A stretch of 64,000 nt of DNA, taken from positions 744,001 to 808,000 of the forward strand of contig NZ_SBIP01000001.1 in the NCBI RefSeq assembly GCF_004053875.1. The letters are read 5' to 3'. Position numbers and translations under genes: made by a program. Below the pieces are notes generated by a model, which saw only the letters and a program-made list of their open reading frames with translations, was not told the origin of the DNA and made no database searches. Below, in pieces: positions 35,463 through 44,286 of the stretch; the stretch's first letter is position 1; every line of letters starts with the position of its first letter. The DNA is from Neorhizobium lilium. Its GTDB lineage: Bacteria; Pseudomonadota; Alphaproteobacteria; Rhizobiales; Rhizobiaceae.

Positions 35463-35870
35463 TCAGTGGGCGTTTGACGACTGGTTGCCGCGGGCAACGA
35501 TCTGCGTCAGATTGACGAACCGCAGAGCGACCAGCAGCCAGACAAGAGTCGACGCCATGTAGATGACGGCCATCGCATCGATCGACTGCACCGCCCGCAC
35601 CCCTAAGGCAAAGACTGCGTAATAGAGCGAGACGACGAGCGTCTGGCTGGTCGGGCCGGCCGTCAGGAAGGTCAGTTCGAACATCGCAACCGTGCGCACC
35701 AGCACGAGCAGCAGCGATGCGAGAATGCCGGGGATCAGCATGGGCATCAGCACATGGATGAAGAGCTTGAACGTGCCCGCGCCAAACACCCGCGCGGCCG
35801 CCTCCACCTTCGGGTCGATCTGCTCGATGAAGGGGATCATGACCAGGATGACGAATGGCACCGTCGGCAA
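35463..35870 (-). pseudogene. ABC transporter permease, C-terminal fragment
   Basis: About 135 residues (MPTVPFVILVMIPFIEQI, then DPKVEAAARVFGAGTFKLF with the EAA loop, then MLIPGILASLLLVLVRTVAM and hydrophobic helices) representing only the C-terminal module of a binding-protein-dependent permease. No N-terminal helices precede it. The plus-strand sequence changes character abruptly near 35870, next to the purU end of the methylated-amine island. It is therefore a breakpoint scrap, presumably originally upstream of the truncated enolase-superfamily gene. Confidence 0.72.
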
Positions 35871-35959
35871 AAGGCGACATCATATTATGGCGTACCAAGT
35901 ACATATCTTTGGGGGGCCTATTTTGCAACTCCCTCACGCGCTTGTACAGAAAAGCCGCG

Positions 35960-36844
35960 CTACCCCATGCGCTCCGAAGCGTAGGAGCCGGGGCTGGGTG
36001 GGAAGACGATAGTGCGGTTGCCGTTGATGAAAGTGCGCCGGTGAATATGCGCATGGATTGCACGCGCCAGCACCTGCGCCTCCACATCCCGGCCAAGCGA
36101 CACATAATCATCCGGACTTTGGGCGTGGGTGACGCGCACCGTATCCTGCTCGATGATCGGGCCTTCATCCAGATCGGCGGTCACGTAATGCGCCGTCGCC
36201 CCAATTAGCTTCACGCCACGCTGGTAAGCCTGCTTGTAAGGGTTTGCGCCCTTGAAGCTGGGCAAAAATGAGTGGTGGATGTTGATGATCTTGCCCGACA
36301 TTTCGGTGCACATACGGTCTGAAAGGATTTGCATGTAACGGGCCAGCACAATCAATTCGGTGCCCGTGCTCTCCACCAAATCCATGATCTTGGCTTCGGC
36401 CTGCGGTTTGTTCTCTTTCGTCACTGGAATATGGTGGAAGGGAATATCGTGATTGACCACTACTTTCTGGTAGTCAAAGTGGTTGGATACGACCCCGACA
36501 ATATCAATTGGCAACGCGCCGATCTTCCAGCGATATAGCAGATCGTTAAGGCAATGGCCGAAACGCGAGACCATCAACAACACCTTCATACGCTGGGTTG
36601 CGTCGTGGATTTCAGCTTCCATCTGAAACTCATGCGAAATCGGCTTCAGGCCTTCTCCAAGCTGCTCAAGCGTTGCGCCGGTCTGCGAGACAAAACTGAT
36701 GCGCATAAAAAAGCGATTGGTATCCAGATCGTCGAACTGCGAGCTGTCGAGAATGTTGCAGCCGAGTTTAGCCAGATAACCGGACAGTGCTGCAACGATG
36801 CCGCGTGTCGATGTGCAGGTAACTGTCAGAATGAATTTCGTCAT
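35960..36844 (-). CDS. purU: formyltetrahydrofolate deformylase
   Basis: A 294-residue PurU. An N-terminal ACT domain (residues about 3-85, TKFILTVTCTSTRGIVAALS) precedes a formyltransferase-fold domain with the catalytic NIHHSFLPSFKGANPYKQAY (Asn-His) near residue 203 and AHYVTADLDEGPIIEQD (Asp) near 230. It hydrolyses 10-formyl-THF to formate and THF. Here it recycles THF loaded with C1 units by the demethylating enzymes of the island. ATG 36842-36844 gives the standard length; an upstream alternative adds 14 unrelated residues. It follows gmaS on the same strand, separated by a terminator-like stem. Confidence 0.9.
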   Translation of the reverse strand: MTKFILTVTCTSTRGIVAALSGYLAKLGCNILDSSQFDDLDTNRFFMRISFVSQTGATLEQLGEGLKPISHEFQMEAEIHDATQRMKVLLMVSRFGHCLNDLLYRWKIGALPIDIVGVVSNHFDYQKVVVNHDIPFHHIPVTKENKPQAEAKIMDLVESTGTELIVLARYMQILSDRMCTEMSGKIINIHHSFLPSFKGANPYKQAYQRGVKLIGATAHYVTADLDEGPIIEQDTVRVTHAQSPDDYVSLGRDVEAQVLARAIHAHIHRRTFINGNRTIVFPPSPGSYASERMG

Positions 36845-36869
36845 CAGGCGATCTCTCTTGGAACGGCGA

Positions 36870-36898
36870 TAAAAAGCCCCGCCCAATAGCGGGGGGCT
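36870..36898 (-). terminator. intrinsic terminator between gmaS and purU
   Basis: On the minus strand a CCCCGC-TATTGG-GCGGGG stem (about 36877-36894) is followed by CTTTTTA. It lies 18 bp past the gmaS stop, so purU may have its own promoter or rely on readthrough. Confidence 0.6.
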
Positions 36899-36915
36899 AA
36901 CCTGTACGGCGGGGC

Positions 36916-38223
36916 CTAGACGTCGAGTGTCGTCTCATGTTCCCAGATTGTGAACTGCGAACAGTAGGTGTTCCATTCGCCCTGTTTGAGTTTCAGATAA
37001 GCGCTTGAGAACTCCGTTCCCATGGCCTGCTGCAACTCGGTGTCCTTCTCGTATTCGCGCAACGCATCCAGCAGGTTCAAAGGCAGCTTCGGTGCGTCGG
37101 TTATCGTATGACCTTCACGGTACATATCGATATTGTGGTGCGGACCAGGATCTGCATTGGTTCGAATGCCGGACAGGCCAGCCGCGACAATGATGGCCTG
37201 CAACAGATACGGATTGACCGCGCCATCCGGCAGGCGAAGCTCGAAACGGCCGGGGCCAGGTACGCGCACCATGTGGGTCCGGTTGTTGCCGGTCCATGTC
37301 ACCGTATTCGGTGCCCATGTCGCACCGGAAATCGTGCGCGGTGCGTTGATGCGCTTGTAGGAGTTGACCGTGGGGTTGGTTACGGCGGCAAGTGCCGAGG
37401 CGTGTTTCATGATGCCACCGAGGAATGTGCGACCTTGCGCCGACAGGCCGAAATCCATCGCCTTGTCAGCGAAGGCGTTGACCTTGCCGTCCGTATCCCA
37501 CACCGAAATATGGGCATGGCAACCGTTGCCGGTCAGGCCTTTGAACGGCTTAGGCATGAAGGTAGCGCGCAGGCCGTGCTCTTCAGCGACCGACTTGACC
37601 ATGAATTTGAAGAAGGAATGCTTGTCGGCGGTTTGAAGCGCGTCGTCATATTCCCAGTTCATCTCGAACTGGCCGTTCGCGTCCTCATGGTCGTTCTGGT
37701 AGGGCTTCCAGCCCAGTTCCAGCATGTAGTCGCAAATCTCAGCGATAACATCATAGCGGCGCATCACCGCCTGCTGGTCATAGCAGGGCTTTTCCGCGGT
37801 ATCGAACTCATCGGAAATCTTCGAGCCATCTTGCGAGATAAGGAAGAATTCCGGCTCGACACCGGTTTTTACCCGCAATCCTTTTTCAGCGGCTTCTGCA
37901 ATCAGCTTTTTCAGCAGAACGCGGGGCGCCTGTTCGACTGGCTTGTCTTCCATCACGCAATCGGCAGCGACCCACGCGACATCTTTCTTCCACGGAAGCT
38001 GAATAACGGATGATGGGTCCGGCACGGCAAAGAGGTCAGGATGTGCGGGCGTCAGATCCAGCCATGTGGCAAAGCCTGCAAAACCTGCGCCGTTCTTCTG
38101 CATATCGGCAATAGCTTGTGCTGGAACGAGCTTGGCCCGTTGCCCGCCGAAGAGATCGGTAAAACTAATCATGAAATATTTGACGCCGTTTTCCGCGGCG
38201 TATTGCGAGAGATCCAGTGTCAC
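36916..38223 (-). CDS. gmaS: gamma-glutamylmethylamide synthetase (glutamine synthetase type III-like)
   Basis: A 435-residue glutamine-synthetase-fold ligase. Blocks include VKTGVEPEFFLISQDGSKIS near residue 118, DHEDANGQFEMNWEYDDALQ near 180 and KPFKGLTGNGCHAHISVWDT near 225 with metal-binding acids. R-rich substrate loops TWTGNNRTHMVRVPGPGRFE lie near 310. In methylamine users this GS relative condenses glutamate, methylamine and ATP to gamma-glutamylmethylamide. The genomic position beside mgsCBA rather than glnB/amtB supports this over a plain glutamine synthetase. It lies 83 bp downstream of mgsC in the same direction. Confidence 0.9.
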   Translation of the reverse strand: MTLDLSQYAAENGVKYFMISFTDLFGGQRAKLVPAQAIADMQKNGAGFAGFATWLDLTPAHPDLFAVPDPSSVIQLPWKKDVAWVAADCVMEDKPVEQAPRVLLKKLIAEAAEKGLRVKTGVEPEFFLISQDGSKISDEFDTAEKPCYDQQAVMRRYDVIAEICDYMLELGWKPYQNDHEDANGQFEMNWEYDDALQTADKHSFFKFMVKSVAEEHGLRATFMPKPFKGLTGNGCHAHISVWDTDGKVNAFADKAMDFGLSAQGRTFLGGIMKHASALAAVTNPTVNSYKRINAPRTISGATWAPNTVTWTGNNRTHMVRVPGPGRFELRLPDGAVNPYLLQAIIVAAGLSGIRTNADPGPHHNIDMYREGHTITDAPKLPLNLLDALREYEKDTELQQAMGTEFSSAYLKLKQGEWNTYCSQFTIWEHETTLDV

Positions 38224-38306
38224 TTCGTTCCCCTTTTTTGGATATCAGACACTCATCGTCAACAAGCCGCATCCTCCCAAACGCGGCTCGCATTGCTGTG
38301 CGCGGC

Positions 38307-39635
38307 TTAAAAGCCGCCCTTGCCGGGGTACCAGCTGGTGCCGGCCAGCGGAATTTGCGCCATTGCGGCGGCTTCCATGGTCAGCGCGCAGAGGTCTTCC
38401 GGCTCCAGATTGTGCAGGTGGTTCTTGCCGCACGCGCGCGCGATGGTTTGCGCTTCCAGCGTCATGACCTTGAGATAGTTGGCAAGGCGCCGACCGGCGG
38501 CAACAGGGTCGAGGCGCGCGGCAAGTTCAGGGTCCTGCGTCGTGATGCCGGCCGGGTCGCGGCCTTCGTGCCAGTCATCATAGGCGCCGGCCGTGGTGCC
38601 CAGCTTCTGGTATTCCTCTTCCCACTTCGGGTCATTATCGCCTAGCGCCACCAGCGCAGCGGTACCGATGGCAACCGCATCGGCACCCAGCGCCAAGGCC
38701 TTTGCCACATCGGCACCGGAGCGGATGCCGCCGGAGACGATCAGCTGGACCTTGCGATGCATGCCCAGATCCTGAAGGGCCTGAACGGCAGGGCGAATGC
38801 AGGCAAGCGTCGGCATGCCGACATTTTCGATGAATACATCCTGCGTCGCAGCCGTGCCGCCCTGCATGCCGTCCAGCACGACCACATCCGCACCGGCTTT
38901 CACGGCAAGTGCTGTGTCATAATAGGGACGCGCGCCACCGACCTTGATGTAAATGGGCTTTTCCCAATCGGTGATTTCACGCAGTTCGAGGATCTTGATT
39001 TCCAGATCGTCGGGGCCGGTCCAGTCCGGGTGACGGCAGGCCGAGCGCTGGTCGATGCCCTTTGGCAGGTTGCGCATATTGGCCACGCGGTCGGAAATCT
39101 TCTGGCCGAGCAGCATGCCGCCGCCGCCGGGCTTGGCGCCTTGACCGACCACAATCTCGATGGCATCGGCGCGGCGCAAATCCTTGGGATTCATGCCGTA
39201 ACGCGAAGGCAAATACTGATAGACCAGCGTCTGACTATGGCCGCGCTCCTCATCCGTCATGCCGCCATCCCCCGTTGTGGTCGATGTGCCGGCCAGCGTC
39301 GCACCGCGACCCAGGGCTTCTTTGGCATTGCCCGACAGCGCGCCGAACGACATACCGGCGATAGTGATCGGCGTTTTCAGATGGATCGGTTTCCTGGCAA
39401 AACGGGTGCCGAGCACCACGGATGTATCGCATTTCTCGCGGTAGCCCTCGAGCGGGTAACGCGAGATTGACGCACCGAGAAACAGCAGGTCATCGAAATG
39501 CGGAACCTTGCGCTTGGTGCCCGCGCCACGAATATCGTACATACCGGTGGCGGCCGCACGGCGGATTTCGGCCAGCGTCGCATCGTCGAATGTCGCGGAT
39601 TTGCGCGGCGGAGTATGGGGATTGTGATAGCTCAT
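38307..39635 (-). CDS. mgsC: N-methylglutamate synthase, FMN glutamate-synthase-like subunit MgsC
   Basis: A 442-residue FMN-binding alpha-subunit-like domain of glutamate synthase. Visible: HLKTPITIAGMSFGALSGNA near residue 82, GQGAKPGGGGMLLGQKISDR near 165, DVVVLDGMQGGTAATQDVFI near 240 and LIVSGGIRSGADVAKALALG near 290, all phosphate/FMN-binding barrel loops. It would couple amination of 2-oxoglutarate to methylamine released from gamma-glutamylmethylamide, giving N-methylglutamate. In canonical GltB these domains are fused in one 1500-residue chain; here they are split into three genes. Spacing of 15 bp to mgsB shows an operon. Confidence 0.9.
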   Translation of the reverse strand: MSYHNPHTPPRKSATFDDATLAEIRRAAATGMYDIRGAGTKRKVPHFDDLLFLGASISRYPLEGYREKCDTSVVLGTRFARKPIHLKTPITIAGMSFGALSGNAKEALGRGATLAGTSTTTGDGGMTDEERGHSQTLVYQYLPSRYGMNPKDLRRADAIEIVVGQGAKPGGGGMLLGQKISDRVANMRNLPKGIDQRSACRHPDWTGPDDLEIKILELREITDWEKPIYIKVGGARPYYDTALAVKAGADVVVLDGMQGGTAATQDVFIENVGMPTLACIRPAVQALQDLGMHRKVQLIVSGGIRSGADVAKALALGADAVAIGTAALVALGDNDPKWEEEYQKLGTTAGAYDDWHEGRDPAGITTQDPELAARLDPVAAGRRLANYLKVMTLEAQTIARACGKNHLHNLEPEDLCALTMEAAAMAQIPLAGTSWYPGKGGF

Positions 39636-39650
39636 GGAGTGTCCCTCGCC

Positions 39651-40337
39651 TTAATACGCGTCGGCGTTATCGATGTTGAAGTTGTAGAGCGTGCGGGCCG
39701 AGCCGTAGCGCTTGAACTCTTCCGGCTTTACGTCGGTGACGCCGGCCTTCTCCAGAAGTTCGGCCAGCTTTGCGAGATGCTTGGGCTTCATCTGTTTTTC
39801 GATGCAGTCGGAGCCGAGGCTCTTGACGGTGCCGCGCACGAAGAGCTTTGCCTCATACAGGCTGTCGCCCAGCGCCTCGCCCGCATCCCCCAACACGACA
39901 AGGTGGCCGGACTGGCCCATGAAGGCCGACATGTGGCCGATATTGCCGTGAACGACGATATCGATTCCCTTCATCGAAATGGCGCAACGCGATGCTGCAT
40001 TGCCCTTGATGACCAGCAGGCCGCCGCGCCCCGTGGCGCCGGCATATTGGCTGGCATCGCCTTCGATGATGACGGTGCCCGACATCATGTTTTCGGCGAC
40101 ACCGGGACCGGCGGAACCGTGAACGGTCACGGTGCCGCCATCATTCATTCCGGCGCAATAATAACCGACTGAACCGCGCACTTCGACGGTAATGGGTGTA
40201 TCGATACCGACGGCGACCGAGTGACTGCCGCGCGGGTTGATAACCTCGAATTCCGTGTCGTTGGCACCTTGGGAGAGCGCATGCAGAGCGCTGTTCAGAG
40301 CACGCAAGGGGGTAGTAGAGAGATCGAAAACGGGCAT
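39651..40337 (-). CDS. mgsB: N-methylglutamate synthase, GXGXG subunit MgsB
   Basis: A 228-residue right-handed beta-helix GXGXG domain, equal to the C-terminal part of glutamate synthase. Repeating G-x-x-G strands are obvious: GTVTVHGSAGPGVAENMMSG, QYAGATGRGGLLVIKGNAAS and GHLVVLGDAGEALGDSLYEA. It is a structural scaffold without a catalytic centre. Together with MgsA and MgsC it builds the heteromeric N-methylglutamate synthase. Confidence 0.9.
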   Translation of the reverse strand: MPVFDLSTTPLRALNSALHALSQGANDTEFEVINPRGSHSVAVGIDTPITVEVRGSVGYYCAGMNDGGTVTVHGSAGPGVAENMMSGTVIIEGDASQYAGATGRGGLLVIKGNAASRCAISMKGIDIVVHGNIGHMSAFMGQSGHLVVLGDAGEALGDSLYEAKLFVRGTVKSLGSDCIEKQMKPKHLAKLAELLEKAGVTDVKPEEFKRYGSARTLYNFNIDNADAY

Positions 40338-40367
40338 GAGTTTGAACTTTCTCGAAAGGGGCCTGAC

Positions 40368-41273
40368 TTACGCGGCCCTGTCGTGATCCCAGAAATAGAC
40401 GGTGGCCGGTTCCGGCTCCCAGACGCGCGCCGTCTCGATGCCCGGCAGGTTGACCAGAGCGCGGTATTCCGAACCGAAGGCGACATACTGATCCGTCTCG
40501 GCCATGACAGCGGGCTTGCAGGCGATTGGATCGCGCACCACGCCAAAGCCGGACTTGGTGCCGACGACGAAGGTGAAGAAGCCGTCGAGATCGTCGAGTG
40601 CGCCGGTCAGCGCCTCGCCCAGATCCTTGCCCTTGGCCATCTTGGCCGTGAGATAGGCGGCAGCCACCTCGCTGTCGTTCTGCGTTTCGAACGTCATGCC
40701 TTCGCGCACCAGTTCCCGGCGCAGGTTGTTGTGATTGGAGAGCGAGCCATTGTGCACCAGGCACTGGTCGGCACCGGTCGAAAACGGATGCGCGCCAAGC
40801 GTGGTGACGGCTGATTCTGTCGCCATGCGGGTATGGCCGATGCCATGCGTGCCGCCCATGGAACGCACGTCGAAACGGGCCACCACATCCTTCGGCAGAC
40901 CGGTTTCCTTGTAAATCTCGACGCTGTCTCCGGAGCCCATGATGCGGATATCGGGGCGAATGCCGGACAATACCCCGCGGATGGAGGAAAGCGCGTCGGC
41001 GTCGATTTCGACCACGGCGTGCGTGCTTTTGACGAGGACGGCTGAATCGATGCCAGCCGCGGCAAGATCATCGTCCAGACCGGCGAAATCGACATCTGGC
41101 CGCGCCGACTGCAATGTAACCTTGGCCTTGCCGGTTGCCGGTACGCCATAAATCGCAATACCTGCCGAGTCCGGCCCGCGATCCGTCATGGTGATCAGCA
41201 TATCCGACAGCAATTGCCCCAGCTGCGGCTCGAGGCTTTTGTCTTTCAGGAACAGTCCAACAATACCGCACAT
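40368..41273 (-). CDS. mgsA: N-methylglutamate synthase, class II glutamine amidotransferase-like subunit MgsA
   Basis: A 301-residue class-II (Ntn) amidotransferase. Start at 41271-41273 is fixed by the family rule that Cys2 becomes the N-terminal nucleophile (MCGIVGLFL); longer frames would bury it. Other motifs are TDRGPDSAGIAIYG near residue 35, GIGHTRMATES near 150, HPFSTGADQCLVHNGSLSNH near 170 and FETQNDSEVAAAYL near 200. In the synthase it removes methylamine from gamma-glutamylmethylamide and channels it to the FMN subunit. First gene of the mgsABC-gmaS-purU operon. Confidence 0.9.
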   Translation of the reverse strand: MCGIVGLFLKDKSLEPQLGQLLSDMLITMTDRGPDSAGIAIYGVPATGKAKVTLQSARPDVDFAGLDDDLAAAGIDSAVLVKSTHAVVEIDADALSSIRGVLSGIRPDIRIMGSGDSVEIYKETGLPKDVVARFDVRSMGGTHGIGHTRMATESAVTTLGAHPFSTGADQCLVHNGSLSNHNNLRRELVREGMTFETQNDSEVAAAYLTAKMAKGKDLGEALTGALDDLDGFFTFVVGTKSGFGVVRDPIACKPAVMAETDQYVAFGSEYRALVNLPGIETARVWEPEPATVYFWDHDRAA

Positions 41274-41369
41274 GGCGAGCATCTCCATTCTGTGATGGAA
41301 AATTGCTAGCATGCGCTCGCAGGAATATCAATCCAAAAGAAACTTTTTTTCTTTTAAGGCAATTTATTC
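41274..41369. promoter_or_regulatory. promoter region of the mgs operon with a T/A-rich palindrome
   Basis: 96 bp between mgsA and the end of the XRE-cupin gene. An inverted repeat AAAAGAAA (41335-41342) and TTTCTTTT (41348-41355) lies upstream of mgsA on the minus strand. It is a candidate operator for the neighbouring regulator. Which half is -35/-10 could not be decided. Confidence 0.45.
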
Positions 41370-42023
41370 TCAGTCGGATCCATTCCGCTTTGTCGGATAG
41401 GAAATGATGGAAAGATACCGCGCGGGCAGTTCCGTCAGGATGCTCGGGCCGTGTGGTGCGTCCGCGTCAAAAAACAGACTGTCGCCCGCCTGCATGTCGA
41501 AGGTGCGGTCGCCATGCCGATAGGTGACCTGCCCCTCCAGCATGTAGAGAAACTCCATTCCCTCGTGCTGGAAGGTCGGGAAGACATCCGATTCCGTGTT
41601 CAGCGTGATCAGGTAGGGCTCCACCGTCACACCGCTCGTATTGTTGTCGATGTGTCCGAGAAGACTGTACTGGTGACCCGCGCGTGTGCCGCGTCGCTCA
41701 AGATTGACCCCCTCGCCGGCTTTGACGAAAATAGCGTTGCGTGGCTCTTCGAAGCTGCGAAAAAAAGCCGTTACCGGCACGCCCAGCGCCTTTGACAGCG
41801 ACTGGAGGCTCGTGAGCGAGGCCGAGATATTCCCGTTCTCGATTTTTGACAACATGCCCACCGACAGCCCTGTCGCAATTGCTAGGTCCGATACGGTTAT
41901 CCCGAGGCGCTTGCGATAAGCGCGTACCTCGTGCCCGATCGCCATTTCAAGGTTGTTTTCTTTCGGCTCGCGGACCGCATGCGGATCTTGAGCGAGAACT
42001 ACAGGCTTGGCCGGTTGCGACAC
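41370..42023 (-). CDS. XRE-family regulator with C-terminal cupin domain
   Basis: 217 residues. HTH near residues 30-80 (IGHEVRAYRKRLGITVSDLA, IATGLSVGMLSKIENGNISA), then a cupin_2 ligand-binding domain near 135-205 (VFPTFQHEGMEFLYMLEGQV, TYRHGDRTFDMQAGDSLFFD, ADAPHGPS). I chose the GTG at 42021-42023 because GGGAG lies five bases upstream; longer frames require a weak TTG and an unlikely N-terminus. Regulators of this build control polyamine, amino-acid and methylamine genes. It is transcribed toward mgsA and divergent from the APC permease, so it probably regulates both. Confidence 0.85.
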   Translation of the reverse strand: MSQPAKPVVLAQDPHAVREPKENNLEMAIGHEVRAYRKRLGITVSDLAIATGLSVGMLSKIENGNISASLTSLQSLSKALGVPVTAFFRSFEEPRNAIFVKAGEGVNLERRGTRAGHQYSLLGHIDNNTSGVTVEPYLITLNTESDVFPTFQHEGMEFLYMLEGQVTYRHGDRTFDMQAGDSLFFDADAPHGPSILTELPARYLSIISYPTKRNGSD

Positions 42024-42496
42024 GTTTTCTCCCGTCTTATTGGGCAAAGGTTGCTTGCCCGCCCACGTTCTGACGCGCAGCGCAACGGCATTGCAAAATC
42101 CCGGTGGGGACGATGCAAGTATGAAGGTAGGCACCCTCTTCGACAATCCCTATTCGGGCGGCGGCGCATGACAAAAGCGCCATTTAGCTGCCATACAATA
42201 GCTTATTGCCCATAATATCGGCAGCAAAGAGAATTTTTAAGAAAATTTGTTTCCCTCAAAGAAGATCCTTTGACAATCGGGGTCACTGGCAGCATGATCG
42301 TGTTAAGAAACAGCGACCTTCCGAAAATAAAGTGCTCAGCAGCAAGAAGGAAAGCTCTTGCAGCACATGAACGACATTTTTCAGCTCCTAACTGCATTTC
42401 TATGCTGCATTGGAGCCTCTTTCGAAGAAAGCCGGGCAATTCCGGCAATATGGCAAGAACTAATTTTAAATAAACAGAACGTGGCGGGGAACAGCT
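42024..42496. promoter_or_regulatory. divergent control region between the XRE-cupin gene and the APC permease
   Basis: 473 bp without a credible gene. The plus-strand pair TTGACA (42270-42275) and CATGAT (42293-42298) with 17-bp spacing is a plausible sigma-70 promoter for the permease, about 200 bp upstream of its ATG. This leaves a long leader. The rest shows AT-rich stretches and no recognised RNA element. Confidence 0.45.
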
Positions 42497-44209
42497 ATGT
42501 CAACGACAATCATAAACTCCGATGCTTCGGAGCCGGGAAAACTGCATCGCAGCATCAATTGGACAGGAGCGTTCTGGGTCGCCAGCGGCGTCCCGGCGCT
42601 CGTCCTGTTTTCCATCGGAGGCATAGCCGGGACGGTGGGTACGCTCGCCTTCGCTGTTTGGATCGTCTCCATGATCATGGGTTTCATCCAGTCCTTCACC
42701 TATGCCGAGATCGCTGGCCTCTTCCCGAACAAGTCGGGCGGGGCCTCGATCTACGGCGCGTCGGCCTGGGTGCGCTACGCCAAGCCGATTGCCCCGCTTT
42801 CGGTCTGGTGCAACTGGTTTGCCTGGTCGCCCGTGCTGTCGCTTGGCTGCTCGATTGCCGCTGCCTACATCCTCAATGCACTCGCACCGGTTCCGGCCAT
42901 CGATAGCGCAGCCGTCATCGACTGGATTGCCGCAAATGGCGCGACCCTGACGGTGCCGGATGCGGATAAGGCGGCAGCCGCTGTTTCGGCCCTAACGCCG
43001 TATATCCGTACATGGACGCTGTTTCAAACGACGCTCGGCCCGGTTTCCCTCTCCCTGAATGCGGCTTTCTTCATCGGAGCGCTCCTGATGTTGTTGACCT
43101 TCGCGGTGCAGCATCGGGGTATTCTCGGCACGGCCAAGGTTCAGAAATACATCGGCCTCGTCGTCATCATTCCCATGGTCATCGTCGGCGTCGTCCCGCT
43201 ATTCACCGGCGGCGTCAACTGGTCCAATTTTTCCCCGCTCGTGCCCCTTGCCACAGCCTACGCGCCAGAGCCGGGGGCGTGGAACATCGCCGGATGGACG
43301 CTCGTTCTCGGCGGTATGTTCATCGCCGCATGGTCGACCTACGGCTTTGAAACGGCGGTCTGCTACACCAGCGAATTCCGCGACCCCGGAAAGGACACAT
43401 TCAAGGCGATCTTCTTCTCAGGCTTGCTTTGCCTTGCGCTTTTCAGTCTCGTTCCGTTCACCTTTCAGGGCGTCCTGGGACTGAACGGCATGCTTGCAAC
43501 GCCCATCGTCGATGGCTCCGGGGTTGCTGCGGCCATGGCGCACATGGTCGGTGGCGGCACGCTGATTGAAAGCCTGCTGGTCATGCTGATGATCCTCGCC
43601 CTCATGCTCTGCCTTATGACGGCGATGGCCGGCTCCTCGCGCACGCTCTACCAAGGCTCGGTCGATGGCTGGCTTCCAAAATATCTGTCTCACGTCAACG
43701 AACACGGTGCGCCCACGCGGGCCATGTGGACCGACCTCATCGTCAATCTCGTCGTGCTGGCCATTGCCTGCGCCGATGCCACCAGTTTCTTCTTCATCCT
43801 GGCGGTCTCCAATTGCGGCTACATCATCTTCAACTTCCTCAACCTCAATGCTGGCTGGCTGCACCGGATCGACTCAGGCCATATCGCGCGTCCCTACAAG
43901 GCACCGACCTTTCTTCTGGCGCTCGGTGGCATCTTCGCCTTCGTCAATGCCGTCTTCATGGGCGCCGGCGCCAAGGTCTGGAACCCGATGGCGCTCTGGG
44001 CGGGTGTCATCACCGCAGCGCTGATCATTCCCGTCTTCTTCTACAGGCACTACATTCAGGATCGTGGACAGTTCCCGGCGCAGATGCTGGAAGACCTCGG
44101 CGTAAGGCCCGGCGAGGCCATCAGCCGAAAGGCAGGCATCCTTCCGTACCTCACGCTCGTTGCCGGCGTAGCCGTCGTATTCCTGTCCAACTGGTTCTTC
44201 AAAACCTGA
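42497..44209 (+). CDS. APC-superfamily amino acid/amine permease
   Basis: A 570-residue polytopic membrane protein with about 12-14 hydrophobic helices. The first helix region contains SGVPALVLFSIGGIAGTVGT, followed by FTYAEIAGLFPNKSGGASIY, the conserved APC helix-1/helix-2 signature, and later GMFIAAWSTYGFETAVCYTS and MLCLMTAMAGSSRTLYQGSV. This is the glutamate:GABA/ethanolamine-permease branch of the APC family. Location at the head of the trimethylamine-degradation operon suggests that it imports a methylated amine or exports/exchanges glutamate. Usual marine systems use the TmoXWV ABC importer instead, which is absent here. Substrate not proven. Confidence 0.85.
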   Translation: MSTTIINSDASEPGKLHRSINWTGAFWVASGVPALVLFSIGGIAGTVGTLAFAVWIVSMIMGFIQSFTYAEIAGLFPNKSGGASIYGASAWVRYAKPIAPLSVWCNWFAWSPVLSLGCSIAAAYILNALAPVPAIDSAAVIDWIAANGATLTVPDADKAAAAVSALTPYIRTWTLFQTTLGPVSLSLNAAFFIGALLMLLTFAVQHRGILGTAKVQKYIGLVVIIPMVIVGVVPLFTGGVNWSNFSPLVPLATAYAPEPGAWNIAGWTLVLGGMFIAAWSTYGFETAVCYTSEFRDPGKDTFKAIFFSGLLCLALFSLVPFTFQGVLGLNGMLATPIVDGSGVAAAMAHMVGGGTLIESLLVMLMILALMLCLMTAMAGSSRTLYQGSVDGWLPKYLSHVNEHGAPTRAMWTDLIVNLVVLAIACADATSFFFILAVSNCGYIIFNFLNLNAGWLHRIDSGHIARPYKAPTFLLALGGIFAFVNAVFMGAGAKVWNPMALWAGVITAALIIPVFFYRHYIQDRGQFPAQMLEDLGVRPGEAISRKAGILPYLTLVAGVAVVFLSNWFFKT

Positions 44210-44223
44210 CACCAGGCAACACC

Positions 44224-44250
44224 GAGGACGGCGTCACCATCGCCGTCCTC
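44224..44250 (+). promoter_or_regulatory. strong stem-loop between the permease and dmmA
   Basis: A perfect 10-bp stem (GAGGACGGCG at 44224-44233, complement at 44241-44250), 7-nt loop, followed by TACCGGATATCCTG without a clear T-run. It separates permease mRNA from dmmA by 36 bp and probably modulates relative expression. Confidence 0.5.
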
Positions 44251-44286
44251 TACCGGATATCCTGACATTCTTTTCGAGATACCACC

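Noticed and set aside
38307..41273. Ordinary glutamate synthase split into three genes
   Set aside because: Linkage to gmaS, tmm and mgd genes and the split-subunit layout favour N-methylglutamate synthase.
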